A DNA stretch of 64,000 bases from Rhizobium esperanzae (lineage in GTDB: Bacteria > Pseudomonadota > Alphaproteobacteria > Rhizobiales > Rhizobiaceae): contig NZ_MXPU01000011.1 in the NCBI RefSeq assembly GCF_002204185.1, positions 62,001 through 126,000 of the forward strand. Reading direction: 5' to 3'. Below, in pieces: positions 35,589 to 44,359 of this stretch (its first letter is position 1; each line of letters starts with the position of its first letter). A program made the position numbers and the translations under genes. The notes under the pieces were generated by a model. The model was not told the DNA's origin and searched no databases. It was given only the letters and a program-made list of their open reading frames with translations.

Positions 35589-36490
35589 CAACACCACGTC
35601 CTTTTTCCTGACGGCCAACGGGCCCTCTAGGTCTCGAAACCGGTCACGCACAAGCACACCCTGAAAACGCAGAACCAAGGGAAACCACGGGCCGATCGCG
35701 CTGGCGGGGACGCCTTTCGGACCACACGGATATGAACAAATCCTACACCGGTACGGTTAATGGATGCTGAAGATTTTATTAAAATCATACGGAAATATAC
35801 CTGCCGAACGTGCGGCGGATGGTTAGCCGGCAATGGAAATGCGATCGGTTTTGAAAGAGCGCTGCGGCAGTTCCCACCGCCTGTGCGACGGCGGAAACAG
35901 CTCGTTCTCGGGTCGGGTCCGGCGCTGTGAACATGCCGCAACTGCAAAGATGACGGTCGGGCCGCTGCTTGCAGCCGTTTCGAGCGCAGCGGGAACTGCG
36001 ATCGGTCCCTCTCCTGAAACGCGTGGCCGATGCAGGTCAAAGCAAAGCCGATCCGGATATGCCCCAACGAATATTTTTGTGCCGCATATTTGCAACACCG
36101 CCACCGCCTGCGGCAGACAGATACCGTCAACCATATGAATTATTTCTAGTTTTATATTGGCGGCGACCTTCCGCTCTTTCAGCGGGGGCATGAAACCAAA
36201 TCGACTCCTCAAGCGTTGAAGAGGAAGTTACGGAAACTGTATTTGGCATCCGTCGAATATTAGTAAACTGTTAACTGTCATGTGTCTCAATTCGGACAGG
36301 AACGACGCGATTTGAGTGTTTGGATCGTCGAAACTCCGCATCACGGTATTTCAGTCAGGTGCCGTGGGAAAGGCGCGAATGCCCTCGGTTCGGCCATGCC
36401 GGCACCGCAGGACGCGCCGGCCCGCAGATTGGCGGGCAGGGTGAAATCCATCGCAAGTTCATCCGTCTCGGGCAGTGCATGGAGACGAGA
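35589..36490. other. Gene-poor stretch of about 900 bases
   Basis: No open frame here combines a ribosome-binding site, coding-like third-position bias and a recognisable product. Frames at 35823-36212 (minus) and 35833-36138 (plus) are long but look random. Bases 36120-36290 are AT-richer and probably hold the promoter of the small gene at 36491. Confidence 0.5.
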
Positions 36491-36658
36491 ATGGCAATAG
36501 TAGTCGCATTGGCGGATCGGCGGCCGCGGGCGCCGCGTCGTCCGGACAAGGAACCGCGCGAAGCCAAGATTCTCTGGTTCACCGGGGTCCGCTACGAGCG
36601 GCTCACCGAGAGCCCGAAACATGGACCGGCGCCTGCGCCGCGCGCCAGGAAGAAGTAA
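36491..36658 (+). CDS. Small basic protein, 55 residues
   Basis: MAIVVALADRRPRAPRRPDK followed by a core ILWFTGVRYERL and a basic Pro-rich end. Small proteins with an IL-x-FTGVRYER core are common in Rhizobiales; the function is unknown. The ATG at 36491 sits 6 bases after GGAG; an ATG at 36479 in the same frame is the alternative. The very basic composition suggests nucleic-acid or ribosome contact, which is only a guess. Confidence 0.6.
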   Translation: MAIVVALADRRPRAPRRPDKEPREAKILWFTGVRYERLTESPKHGPAPAPRARKK

Positions 36659-36710
36659 GCGCTCCTTCAACCCCAGAGCGTGATGCCGAAATTGTGAACA
36701 GACATCCCGC

Positions 36711-37262
36711 TTAATTGCCGGGGGTGAATTGCTCGCAGCCCGCTTCCGTCAGGAAGTTGCGTGCTGCTTCGTCGAAGCTTGCCTGCGGTGCCAGCGTCCG
36801 TAGCACGACATAACCGTCCGGCCGCGCCATTTCCACCAGGATCGCTTGGTCCAGTTCCTGCGGCAGGTTCTTGCGCAGGTCCGTCAACTGGATCGGGCTG
36901 CCCGCCAGAACGTCGAGCGCGCCGCCGACAGAGGTCCGGTCGTTCATGCTGAACACCTCGTTGGAGGCGCTGTCGTAGATGGCGATCGACCAGAAGGGCA
37001 CATTGCCCTTGGCGGTGAAATGCACCGGCGCATCCTCGACATCGAAGGAACAGACGGCGGTCCGCAGGAAGGGGTCGCCATTGGCAAGGCCGGCCTCGTC
37101 GTACTGCTCGCCGAGCAGATAGAAATTGTTGAGATCGCCCTCTGCCGCCACGCGGGTCGCCGCATCCCTGCCGGTGAAATGCGGCAGCGACAGAATGATG
37201 ACGAGATGCAGCAGCGCCGCACCGAAAAGCCCGGTCAGGATGGCGAAGAAGATCCTAAGCAT
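36711..37262 (-). CDS. DUF1254 domain membrane protein
   Basis: 183 residues. An N-terminal helix (MLRIFFAILTGLFGAALLHLVIIL) anchors a DUF1254-type domain (DPFLRTAVCSFDVEDAPVHF, FWSIAIYDSASNEVFSMNDR). It overlaps the DUF1214 gene upstream by 8 bases, the usual paired arrangement in rhizobia; in larger proteins the two domains are fused. Function unknown; probably periplasmic-facing envelope protein. Confidence 0.8.
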   Translation of the reverse strand: MLRIFFAILTGLFGAALLHLVIILSLPHFTGRDAATRVAAEGDLNNFYLLGEQYDEAGLANGDPFLRTAVCSFDVEDAPVHFTAKGNVPFWSIAIYDSASNEVFSMNDRTSVGGALDVLAGSPIQLTDLRKNLPQELDQAILVEMARPDGYVVLRTLAPQASFDEAARNFLTEAGCEQFTPGN

Positions 37263-37842
37263 TGCCGCACCCGGTCTTGGTGAGCTTCGGCATGGCCAGA
37301 TCGATCACGCCGGAGCTGCCGGCGGTCGGCGTGTCGAACAGCGTCAGCACCAGCCGGAAGGTGCCGGCCTGCGGCAAGGCCAGCCAGTTGCCCGGCTGAG
37401 CGGCGGCGGAGATCTCGATCGAAAAGCTGCTGTCGGGCTGGCGCAGCACCGTCCAGGAATTGAGCGCCGCCGGAAGCCCGGTTTTCACCGCCGCCGGATT
37501 GCCGCCATTGTCGGCGGTAAACAGCGTCCAAAGCCGGGCGGGCGGCGTCTGTCCGCTGAGGCGGTAGCGGCAGCCGGCATTCAGCCGTCCGCCTTCGTCG
37601 TCGACGCTCGCCGTGAAGGTCAGGCCCTCGGCGCTGCCGTAGAGCAGCTTACCGGCGCGCGCCCGGTGCGACTTGGCGTAAGGATCGGCATCGACCGTCT
37701 GCAGCGCCGGAAAAGCCTCCCAGGCGCCGAGCTTGATCGCCCCGAAACCCTGTGTCGCATCCAGCGCATAAAGCGAAATCATGATGCCGCCGCCGAAGGC
37801 GACGATCAGCGTGATCAGGATGAAAAGGGGGAATCGAAACAC
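37255..37842 (-). CDS. DUF1214 domain membrane protein
   Basis: 195 residues from a GTG at 37842 (AAGG 7 bases upstream). One N-terminal helix (FPLFILITLIVAFGGGIMI), then a beta-rich DUF1214 domain with DADPYAKSHRARAGKLLYGS, GCRYRLSG and SWTVLRQPDSSFSIEIS. First gene of the two-gene unit with the DUF1254 gene. Function unknown. Confidence 0.82.
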   Translation of the reverse strand: MFRFPLFILITLIVAFGGGIMISLYALDATQGFGAIKLGAWEAFPALQTVDADPYAKSHRARAGKLLYGSAEGLTFTASVDDEGGRLNAGCRYRLSGQTPPARLWTLFTADNGGNPAAVKTGLPAALNSWTVLRQPDSSFSIEISAAAQPGNWLALPQAGTFRLVLTLFDTPTAGSSGVIDLAMPKLTKTGCGNA

Positions 37843-37992
37843 GTCACGACCTTGGAAACCGGGATGACAGGGTTAGCACTGATTCTGGCAGGGTGGAATG
37901 CCGGGTGGCGAATGAACGCCGATCTGTCCAGAGGCGGCTGGTCTCGTCTGCATGCTCGCAGAGAGAGAGAAAGCGACACTTCCACGCAGCTT

Positions 37993-40197
37993 CTACTCCG
38001 CGCTCGCCACCTTCTGCGGCGTCAGCGGCGCGGCGGCCTTCAGCTTCTCTCCGAGCTTCTTGAGGATGTTTGTCGATTGCACCGAGAGCATGCGCGGCCG
38101 GATGAGCTGCGGCGGTCCATCCTGCGGCTTGGCGGCGGCGGTCTTGGCGAGATCCCTTTCCGAGGGTAGGGGGTTTTCGACGCCGGGGATGGGGCGCAAC
38201 GTCACACCCTGATGGGCGTAGTCCATGGCGCGCTTGAAGGTCATTGCCGGTAGTGAGCCGCCCGTCATGTTGTTGGTCGAGGTATAGTCGTCATTGCCGA
38301 ACCAGACGGCGCAGGTGTAATTGCCGGTAAAGCCGACGAACCAGGCATCGCGATAGGCCTGGGTCGTGCCGGTCTTGCCGGCGGTCAGGATGCCGTTGTC
38401 GAGTGCCGCCTTGCGCGCCGTGCCGACATAGGGGACGCGCGACAGCATCTGGTTCATATAGGTATCGGCCTGTTCGGACAGCACGCGTTTCGGCGCCGGC
38501 TCGTCGCGGTCGAAATCGTAGAGCACATCGCCTTCGTAATCGAGGACCTGGGTAATGCCGTGGCGGCGCGACTGATAGCCGCCGGCCGGGAAGGTGGCAT
38601 AGGCCGTCGCCTGGTCGAGCACCGTCACCTCCGATGTCCCGATCGGGATGGTGACGTCGTCGCGGATCGGCGTTTCGACGCCGAGGTTCTTCGCCATTGC
38701 CCGGATGGGCTGGATACCGAGCTTCTCCTTGGCGAGCCGCACCGGCACGGTGTTGATCGACTGGGCGATGGCGGTCTCGAGCGTGATGCGGCCGACATAG
38801 CGGTTGGCGTAATTGTGCGGGCTCCAGTTGCCCCAGGAAATCGGCGCGTCGACGATCGTCGTCTGCGGCGTCATCCCACTCTCCATCGCCAATGCATAAG
38901 TATAGACCTTGAAGGAGGAGCCCGGCTGGCGCAGCGCCTTGGTGGCGCGGTTGAACTGGCTCTCGCCGTAGTCCCGCCCGCCGACCATGGCGCGCACGGC
39001 GCCGCCATTCTCGATCATCACCATGGCGCCCTGCTTGGCGTGATAGGCCTCGCCATATTCGCGCAGTGACGTCTCGACCGAATCCTCGGCCGCCTTCTGG
39101 ATGCCCATGTCGATCGTCGTGCGCACGATCAGCGAATGCTGGTGGAACCGCGGCGAAAGCCGCTGCACCTCATCGAAAGCCCAGTCGAGGAAGAAATCAG
39201 GCGATTCCACCTCGTTGCGGTCGACGACGGTGGCCGGATTGCGTCGGGCGGCGATCACCTGGCCCTCTGTCATCAGCCCGCTTTGCACCAGGTTGGTCAG
39301 CACCTCGTTGGCGCGCGCACGCGCGGCCGGCAGGTTGACATGCGGCGCATATTTGGCCGGCGCCTTGAACAGGCCGGCAAGCATCGCGGATTCGGCAAGG
39401 TTCACATCGGTAATATTCTTGCCGAAATAGAACTGCGCCGCCGCCGCCGCACCAAAGGTGCCGCCGCCCATATAGGCGCGGTCGAGATAGGTGGAGAGGA
39501 TCTCCTTTTTCGAAAGGTTGGCCTCGAGCCACAAAGCGAGGAAAGCCTCGGTGATCTTGCGGTCGATCGAGCGCTCGTTGGAAAGGAACAGGTTCTTGGC
39601 GAGCTGCTGGGTCAGCGTCGAGCCGCCCTGCACCACTTCGCCGGCTTGGGCGTTGGTGACCATGGCGCGGAAGAGACCGATGGCGTCGATGCCGAAATGG
39701 TCGAAGAAGCGCCGGTCTTCGGTGGCGAGGACGGATTTGATCAAGGAATCCGGCAGCTCGTCGATCGGCACGGAATTCTGGTGGATGACGCCGCGATGGC
39801 CGATAACGTTGCCGTAGCGGTCGGTGAAAGTGACGGCGAAATCGCCGCGATTGCGCCAGTCCTCCTTGGTTGCCTCGAAGGCCGGCTGGGCAAGCACCAG
39901 CATCAGCACCGCGCCGACCGCCCCGAGGGTCAGCCCTTCGCCGGCAAGTTCGAAGACCATGCGTTTCCAGCCGCGCACGCGGAAGCGGCGGAAGAAAATG
40001 GTTGTGTCTTCCCAGATCTCGGCGGCGCGGAAGCCGGCATTCCAGACAGTCGAGTCGATCCAGGAATCGATGCGCAGCAGAATATGACGGCTCTTGGCCG
40101 GCCGCCGGTTCGCTGGGTCACCCGCCTCTTTTCCTGGCCCCTTTTCTGGCTTGTCCGGATCCTGCACGTCCTGTATTCCCGCCTGATCGCGCGTCAT
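37993..40197 (-). CDS. Class A penicillin-binding protein (PBP1A-type transglycosylase/transpeptidase)
   Basis: 734 residues. Polymerises and cross-links peptidoglycan. A cytoplasmic Pro/Lys-rich tail of about 80 residues, one membrane helix (LTLGAVGAVLMLVLAQPAF), then the GT51 transglycosylase domain with catalytic Glu in ATEDRRFFDHFGID and the GGSTLTQQLAKNLFL motif, and the transpeptidase with SxxK in QPGSSFKVYTYAL, SxN in QSINTVP and KTG in AGKTGTTQAYRDAWF. All three penicillin-binding motifs are intact. The ATG at 40197 is supported. Divergent from the YcgN-family gene. The rhizobial paralogue name is not decided. Confidence 0.93.
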   Translation of the reverse strand: MTRDQAGIQDVQDPDKPEKGPGKEAGDPANRRPAKSRHILLRIDSWIDSTVWNAGFRAAEIWEDTTIFFRRFRVRGWKRMVFELAGEGLTLGAVGAVLMLVLAQPAFEATKEDWRNRGDFAVTFTDRYGNVIGHRGVIHQNSVPIDELPDSLIKSVLATEDRRFFDHFGIDAIGLFRAMVTNAQAGEVVQGGSTLTQQLAKNLFLSNERSIDRKITEAFLALWLEANLSKKEILSTYLDRAYMGGGTFGAAAAAQFYFGKNITDVNLAESAMLAGLFKAPAKYAPHVNLPAARARANEVLTNLVQSGLMTEGQVIAARRNPATVVDRNEVESPDFFLDWAFDEVQRLSPRFHQHSLIVRTTIDMGIQKAAEDSVETSLREYGEAYHAKQGAMVMIENGGAVRAMVGGRDYGESQFNRATKALRQPGSSFKVYTYALAMESGMTPQTTIVDAPISWGNWSPHNYANRYVGRITLETAIAQSINTVPVRLAKEKLGIQPIRAMAKNLGVETPIRDDVTIPIGTSEVTVLDQATAYATFPAGGYQSRRHGITQVLDYEGDVLYDFDRDEPAPKRVLSEQADTYMNQMLSRVPYVGTARKAALDNGILTAGKTGTTQAYRDAWFVGFTGNYTCAVWFGNDDYTSTNNMTGGSLPAMTFKRAMDYAHQGVTLRPIPGVENPLPSERDLAKTAAAKPQDGPPQLIRPRMLSVQSTNILKKLGEKLKAAAPLTPQKVASAE

Positions 40198-40362
40198 TCA
40201 TGTCCGGTGCGCCGGAAAGCGATGAAAGCGCGAGGCCCGATGGGCCTGTAGCGCTCCAATACCAGGAGCATGCTGAAGAATTGATTGATTTTGTCGCGGA
40301 TAACAAGAGAGATAGAGTGGCGGTCACGTGAATTTGCGGGCCGCTGTTGCAAGAAACGGACG

Positions 40363-40839
40363 ATGAACGATCTGCCCTTCTGGAAGAGCAAGACGCTGGC
40401 TGAAATGACCACCGCCGAATGGGAAAGCCTCTGCGACGGCTGCGGTCTCTGTTGCCTCAACAAGCTCGAGGAATGGGAGAGCGGCGATGTCTATTTCACC
40501 TCGGTCCGCTGCAAGCTGCTCGACGGTCACAGCTGTCGCTGCTCCAGCTACGAGAACCGTTGGGATTTCGTGCCGGATTGCGTGCAACTGACCAGGGAGA
40601 ATGTGCCCGAGATCGCCTGGCTGCCGCCGACCTGCGGCTACCGCCTGATCAACGAGGGTCGCGATCTCTACTGGTGGCATCCGCTCGTCTCCGGCGATCC
40701 TGAGACGGTTCACGCCGCCGGCATCTCCGCCCGCGGCCGCACGATCAATGAAAACGAGATCGATATCGACGATCTCGAGGATTACGTCGTTGACTGGCCG
40801 CTGACCGTGGGCGCGGAAAAGCATGAAGAAGAAGCGTGA
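40363..40839 (+). CDS. YcgN/UPF0260 family cysteine-cluster protein
   Basis: 158 residues. The N-terminal CDGCGLCC cluster (C24, C27, C30, C31) and further cysteines in CKLLDGHSCRCSSY, DCVQL and PTCGYRL mark the UPF0260/YkgJ-type zinc- or iron-chelating family; cytoplasmic, function unknown. The ATG at 40363 gives the conserved start NDLPFWKSKTLAEMT; codons back to 40285 are not conserved. Converges with tetR (7 bases between stops). Confidence 0.88.
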   Translation: MNDLPFWKSKTLAEMTTAEWESLCDGCGLCCLNKLEEWESGDVYFTSVRCKLLDGHSCRCSSYENRWDFVPDCVQLTRENVPEIAWLPPTCGYRLINEGRDLYWWHPLVSGDPETVHAAGISARGRTINENEIDIDDLEDYVVDWPLTVGAEKHEEEA

Positions 40840-40846
40840 GCGGCGG

Positions 40847-41407
40847 TCATAATTCCACTGCTGATAGGAAGCGCCGCAATTCCGTCTCCACATAAGCGGC
40901 CACCGGGCCGCCTGCGCCAAACCCCCACCAGGTGAGCGATCCCTGCCATTGTGACAGCATCAGCCGGGCGATCGTTTCGGGTGCCTTCGCCGAGCCGAAA
41001 CATTGTGCGACCGCCGCCGTCAGCGTCGTTCCCCAGGCCGCACCTCGGGCGCGCAGCACCGGATCGCGAAAATCCTCGCGCAGCACCAGCAATCCCTCGC
41101 CATAGGCGGCGGCATCGTCGCCGTAATCCTGCGACAGGCCGACGAGCAGCGCGACGGCGCCCTCCGGCGTTTTCGCCACGCTGTCGGCAAGACGCGCCGT
41201 CTGTGCATCCAGCCGGTCCCAGGCATGGAGCAGGGCGGCGCGCAGCATGGCGGCCTTCGTCGCAAAGCGCTGCACCAGCGTTGAACCGGAAAGCCCGCTC
41301 GCTTTCGCCACCGCGGCAAAGGTCGCCGCATCCGGCCCTTCGGCATGGATCAGCGCCAGCACCATGGCGAGAAGCTGTTCGTCAGAAAGGGTGCGGCGGC
41401 GCGGCAT
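40847..41407 (-). CDS. TetR family repressor of the adjacent SDR gene
   Basis: 186 residues. N-terminal helix-turn-helix (residues about 5-50, with AEGPDAATFAAVAKASGLSGSTLVQRF) and a C-terminal ligand-binding domain rich in Ala and Leu. The ATG at 41407 has AGAGGAA 6 bases upstream; codons to 41446 run into the operator. Divergently transcribed from an SDR gene across 106 bases containing a 32-base palindrome, so it most likely represses both genes and responds to the SDR substrate, as in many such pairs. Confidence 0.85.
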   Translation of the reverse strand: MPRRRTLSDEQLLAMVLALIHAEGPDAATFAAVAKASGLSGSTLVQRFATKAAMLRAALLHAWDRLDAQTARLADSVAKTPEGAVALLVGLSQDYGDDAAAYGEGLLVLREDFRDPVLRARGAAWGTTLTAAVAQCFGSAKAPETIARLMLSQWQGSLTWWGFGAGGPVAAYVETELRRFLSAVEL

Positions 41408-41428
41408 GAAATTCCTCTTGCGTTCATT

Positions 41429-41460
41429 TTGAATATGAACGAACATTCGTTTATATTCAA
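41429..41460. promoter_or_regulatory. Palindromic TetR operator between tetR and the SDR gene
   Basis: A 32-base imperfect palindrome: left arm TTGAATATGAACGAAC, right arm ATTCGTTTATATTCAA, centred at 41444/41445 with core AACGAA-CA-TTCGTT. It lies 22 bases before tetR and 54 before the SDR start, so one dimer pair could block both promoters. Confidence 0.8.
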
Positions 41461-41513
41461 CTGGGGCCAGTCACAATCGGCCGGCTCTCGGTTCTAGCGT
41501 GGAGGATGGAGAC

Positions 41514-42428
41514 GTGACAGCGGATTTGCGGGGGAAAGTGGCCTTGGTAGCGGGCGCGACGCGCGGTGCCGGCCGAGGCATTGCGGTCGAACTCGGCGCT
41601 GCCGGCGCCACCGTCTATGTCACCGGCCGCACGACACGCGCCGAGCAGTCCGATTATGCCCGGCCGGAAACGATCGAGGAGACGGCCGAGTTGGTGACGT
41701 CGGCGGGTGGCAAGGGCATTGCCGTGCAAGTGGATCATCTCGTTCCGCATGATGTCGAGGCGCTCGTCGCGCGGATCCGGGCGGAAGCCGGCCGGCTCGA
41801 CATCCTCGTCAACGACATCTGGGGCTGCGAGAAACTGTTCGAATGGGACAAGGCGGTCTGGGAGCATTCGCTGGACAAGGGCCTGCGCATGCTGCGGCTC
41901 GGCATCGAGACGCACCTGATCACGGCCCATTACGCGCTGGCGCTGATGATCGAGCGACCGGGCGGGCTGCTGGTGGAGGTAACCGACGGCACGGCTGAAT
42001 ACAATGCCACGCATTACCGGCTCTCGCCCTTCTACGACCTCGTCAAGACGGGCGTCACCCGCATGGCCTGGGCGCATGCTCAGGACCTCGCCAAACACGG
42101 CGCCACCGCCGTTTCGATCACGCCCGGCTGGCTGCGCTCCGAAATGATGCTGGAGGCCTATGGCGTTGGCGAGCAGAATTGGCGTGACGCGACCAGGGCA
42201 CAGCCGCATTTCGCCATTTCCGAAACCCCGCGCTTCATCGGCCGTGCGGTCGCGGCCCTGTCAGCCGATCCCGACCGCGCCCGCTGGAACGGCCAGTCGC
42301 TGTCGAGCGGCGGACTGGCCAAGGCTTACGATTTCGACGACATCGACGGTTCGCGGCCGGATTGCTGGCGCTATCTGGTGGAAGTGCAGGAGCCGGGCAA
42401 ACCGGCTGATGTAACCGGCTACCGGTGA
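41514..42428 (+). CDS. Short-chain dehydrogenase/reductase
   Basis: 304 residues from a GTG at 41514 (GGAGGA 7 bases upstream). The cofactor-binding motif is VALVAGATRGAGRGIAVELG; the next signature is DILVNDIWG, replacing the usual NNAG; the active-site pair is Y-x-x-x-K in SPFYDLVKTGVTRMA. The protein is longer than the usual 250 residues because of a C-terminal extension after GQSLSSGGLAKAYDF. Cytoplasmic; the substrate is unknown but is probably the inducer for the divergent TetR regulator. Confidence 0.88.
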   Translation: MTADLRGKVALVAGATRGAGRGIAVELGAAGATVYVTGRTTRAEQSDYARPETIEETAELVTSAGGKGIAVQVDHLVPHDVEALVARIRAEAGRLDILVNDIWGCEKLFEWDKAVWEHSLDKGLRMLRLGIETHLITAHYALALMIERPGGLLVEVTDGTAEYNATHYRLSPFYDLVKTGVTRMAWAHAQDLAKHGATAVSITPGWLRSEMMLEAYGVGEQNWRDATRAQPHFAISETPRFIGRAVAALSADPDRARWNGQSLSSGGLAKAYDFDDIDGSRPDCWRYLVEVQEPGKPADVTGYR

Positions 42429-42583
42429 GGCTGACCGCCGCCCTTGGGCGCGCTGCTGCCGTGAGGCGCGGTTTGGGCCGCCGTCTTCATCTGTCCGGCG
42501 AAGCTGGTTTCCGGCTTTGTCGCCAGCTTGTCCTTCTTCGGCTTGCGGGCCTCGCGATTGCTTCTCAATTGTCCCTTTGCCAT
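42419..42583 (-). CDS. Small basic protein, 54 residues
   Basis: Opens MAKGQLRSNREARKPKKDK, then KPETSFAGQMK and a Gly/Pro/His-rich end. Small proteins with this start are common in Rhizobiales; function unknown. GGGAGA lies about 8 bases before the ATG. Its 3' end overlaps the convergent SDR stop by 10 bases. Confidence 0.72.
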   Translation of the reverse strand: MAKGQLRSNREARKPKKDKLATKPETSFAGQMKTAAQTAPHGSSAPKGGGQPHR

Positions 42584-42622
42584 GGATAGATCTCCCTTTG
42601 GATCGGAATTGAAAGCCGCGCG

Positions 42623-42940
42623 CTACCGGCCCGCGGAATTGCCCCGCCGCGTCGTTCGGCGCTCGCGCGGCAATCCCTGGATCGCATAGCGGTTACAGAC
42701 GGGGGTGACAGGTTTCGGTTGCTTCTTCGGTTTACCGAAATGGTATTCGAGCGCCCGCAAGAGCATGGCCGGCGAGGTGACGCCGTCCTGGAACAGCTTG
42801 ATCAGCAGTATGGCTGCGGCGTTGCAGGTCTGTTCGTCGCCGGCCGGGATTCTTGCTTTGTAGCCGGCGGCATCGAGCACGCCCTGAAGCATGTCGAGAT
42901 CGGATGATGTCAGATAGGGCTTATCGGAAGTGGAAGACAT
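42623..42940 (-). CDS. Conserved rhizobial hypothetical protein
   Basis: 105 residues. The core TSSDLDMLQGVLDAAGYKAR, CNAAAILLIKLFQDGVTSPAML and ALEYHFGKPKK looks helical; the C-terminal 30 residues are basic. Found in many rhizobia without known function. Strong AGGAGG site before the ATG at 42940. Same direction as the 54-residue gene, which starts 39 bases after its stop. Confidence 0.7.
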   Translation of the reverse strand: MSSTSDKPYLTSSDLDMLQGVLDAAGYKARIPAGDEQTCNAAAILLIKLFQDGVTSPAMLLRALEYHFGKPKKQPKPVTPVCNRYAIQGLPRERRTTRRGNSAGR

Positions 42941-43140
42941 CGAAGTCCTCCTTTCGTCGGGGCGGGGTTATAAACCCTCAGTCGGCAGCGCCCCTGCGAT
43001 GGCTGCCGAAGCTCAGACAATGCGCCTTTCGCCGGGGCAACGCAACGGGATTTTTGCGGCTGGCGGACGGGCGAGGGCTGCCCTCACCCGGCGGCCGCAA
43101 GCAGGGAGATGCCGATCCCAGAGCTGCGGCCTGACGGCCG

Positions 43141-43521
43141 TTATATCTCGCCTTTGTTGAAGTAGGCTTCGAGGCGATAGCCGTCCGGATCGATGACGAA
43201 GGCGGCGTAATAGAAGCGGCCGTAATCCGGCCGGATGCCCGGTTCGCCGTTATCCGTGCCGCCGGATTCAATCGCGGCCGCAAAAAACGCGTCGACCGCG
43301 GCCTCGTTCGGGGCGACGAAGCAGAAATGCAGCCCGGACCGCATATCGGCGACAACGGGATGCGCAACCTGCATCACCCAGAGGCCGACCTGTTCGGAAC
43401 CGTAGCCGATCATGCCGTCGGAATTCGACAGGCGCTCATATCCGAGCGGCGCCAGCGCCGCGTCGTAGAAGCGGCGGGCTCTTTCGAGATCTTTGACACC
43501 GATGGAGATATGATCGAACAT
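43141..43521 (-). CDS. VOC family protein (glyoxalase/bleomycin-resistance type)
   Basis: 126 residues, a single VOC domain of two beta-alpha-beta-beta-beta modules: FDHISIGVKDLERARRFYDA at the start and AAFVIDPDGYRLEAYFNKG at the end. His in FDHIS and Glu in RLEAYF are candidate metal ligands. Substrate unknown. GGGAGC precedes the ATG. Confidence 0.87.
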   Translation of the reverse strand: MFDHISIGVKDLERARRFYDAALAPLGYERLSNSDGMIGYGSEQVGLWVMQVAHPVVADMRSGLHFCFVAPNEAAVDAFFAAAIESGGTDNGEPGIRPDYGRFYYAAFVIDPDGYRLEAYFNKGEI

Positions 43522-43756
43522 GGACCGAAAGCTCCCTGACTTCTCTTAGTCTCCGAAGGACTGCTCATCCCCAAGATGACTAAGATGCCAACATCTTTCA
43601 ACCGCCGTCCTAAGTCAACGAAAGGGCGTCATTCAAGGCTGGCGATCCGGTCCAGCGTCTTGTCGCAGAATTCGGCGCGCCGAAATTGCCGCCGTTCAGC
43701 GCAAGTCCTGCGACGCTGTCACGTGATTTGGGGAAGGGCGGAGCAGGGTTCGGTTC

Positions 43757-44065
43757 CTAGCGCCATGGTTGAACCGGGGTCTCACGAGGGATCTGCGCGG
43801 CGTCCGACAGTCTGAGCCATTCCTTCCGGTATCCTATGTTGAGAAGATTGACGGACAGGATGTCTCTCCTGCCCTGCGAGCGGCTCGCGCCGATCACGGC
43901 CTGGTCCGTATGCGCCGGAACGTTCGCATGGTAGACGGTCCACAAACGGGCGGGTTCGATCCGGCGATCGCATCCGATGTCCATGGAGTAGCGGCCGGCC
44001 GCCCCACCCTTGCTTTTGCCGCCAGTAAAGGCGTTCTGTCGTCCTTCGTCTTCATGGCTGTTCAC
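43757..44065 (-). CDS. Small hypothetical protein, third gene of a small-gene operon
   Basis: 102 residues from a GTG at 44065, with GGAAGG 8-9 bases upstream. The middle (RIEPARLWTVYHANVPAHTD) looks like a protein segment seen in other rhizobial small hypotheticals; the rest is not recognised. It starts 4 bases after the stop of the frameshifted gene upstream, so the run 44619-43757 is probably one transcript. Function unknown. Confidence 0.45.
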   Translation of the reverse strand: MNSHEDEGRQNAFTGGKSKGGAAGRYSMDIGCDRRIEPARLWTVYHANVPAHTDQAVIGASRSQGRRDILSVNLLNIGYRKEWLRLSDAAQIPRETPVQPWR

Positions 44066-44069
44066 GATG

Positions 44070-44359
44070 TCAACCTTCCATTATTCGGCCATGGCCAAGC
44101 GTAGTCTCGATCAGTGTTGCGCCGCTGCCGGGCGATGGTTTTACGGGCTTCAGGCTGTCTTCCGTCGTCACCCGCTCGTCACGCTCGTCGTCGCAGCGGA
44201 TGCGGTATTGCAGCAGATTGCCTCTCGGAGGCAGCGTGGCGGTAATGCGGTATGTATGGGGGAGCTTGGAGGGACGGTCTGCCCCACCTTGAAGATGTGT
44301 GTTGCTGCCTCGCGTCGGATCGAGAGTCCACTGCGCTGCGGGATGCCCGTTGCGGTCAT
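44070..44359 (-). pseudogene. Frameshifted small gene, second in the small-gene operon
   Basis: The ATG at 44359 overlaps the upstream stop as ATGA. Frame one reads through THIFKVGQTVPPSSP; the continuation of the same apparent family, YRITATLPPRGNLLQYRIRC then DERVTTEDSLKPVKP, lies in another frame and ends with TGA at 44070. Adding one C to the C5 run near 44260 would join both parts into a protein of about 96 residues. Either a sequencing or assembly error, a recent mutation, or a slippage site. Frame one alone stops after 63 residues. Confidence 0.6.

Noticed and set aside
43620..43705. Minus-strand reading ending CDKTLDRIASLE
   Set aside because: Looks like the end of a protein but has only 28 open codons and no start; possibly a gene remnant, not supportable.
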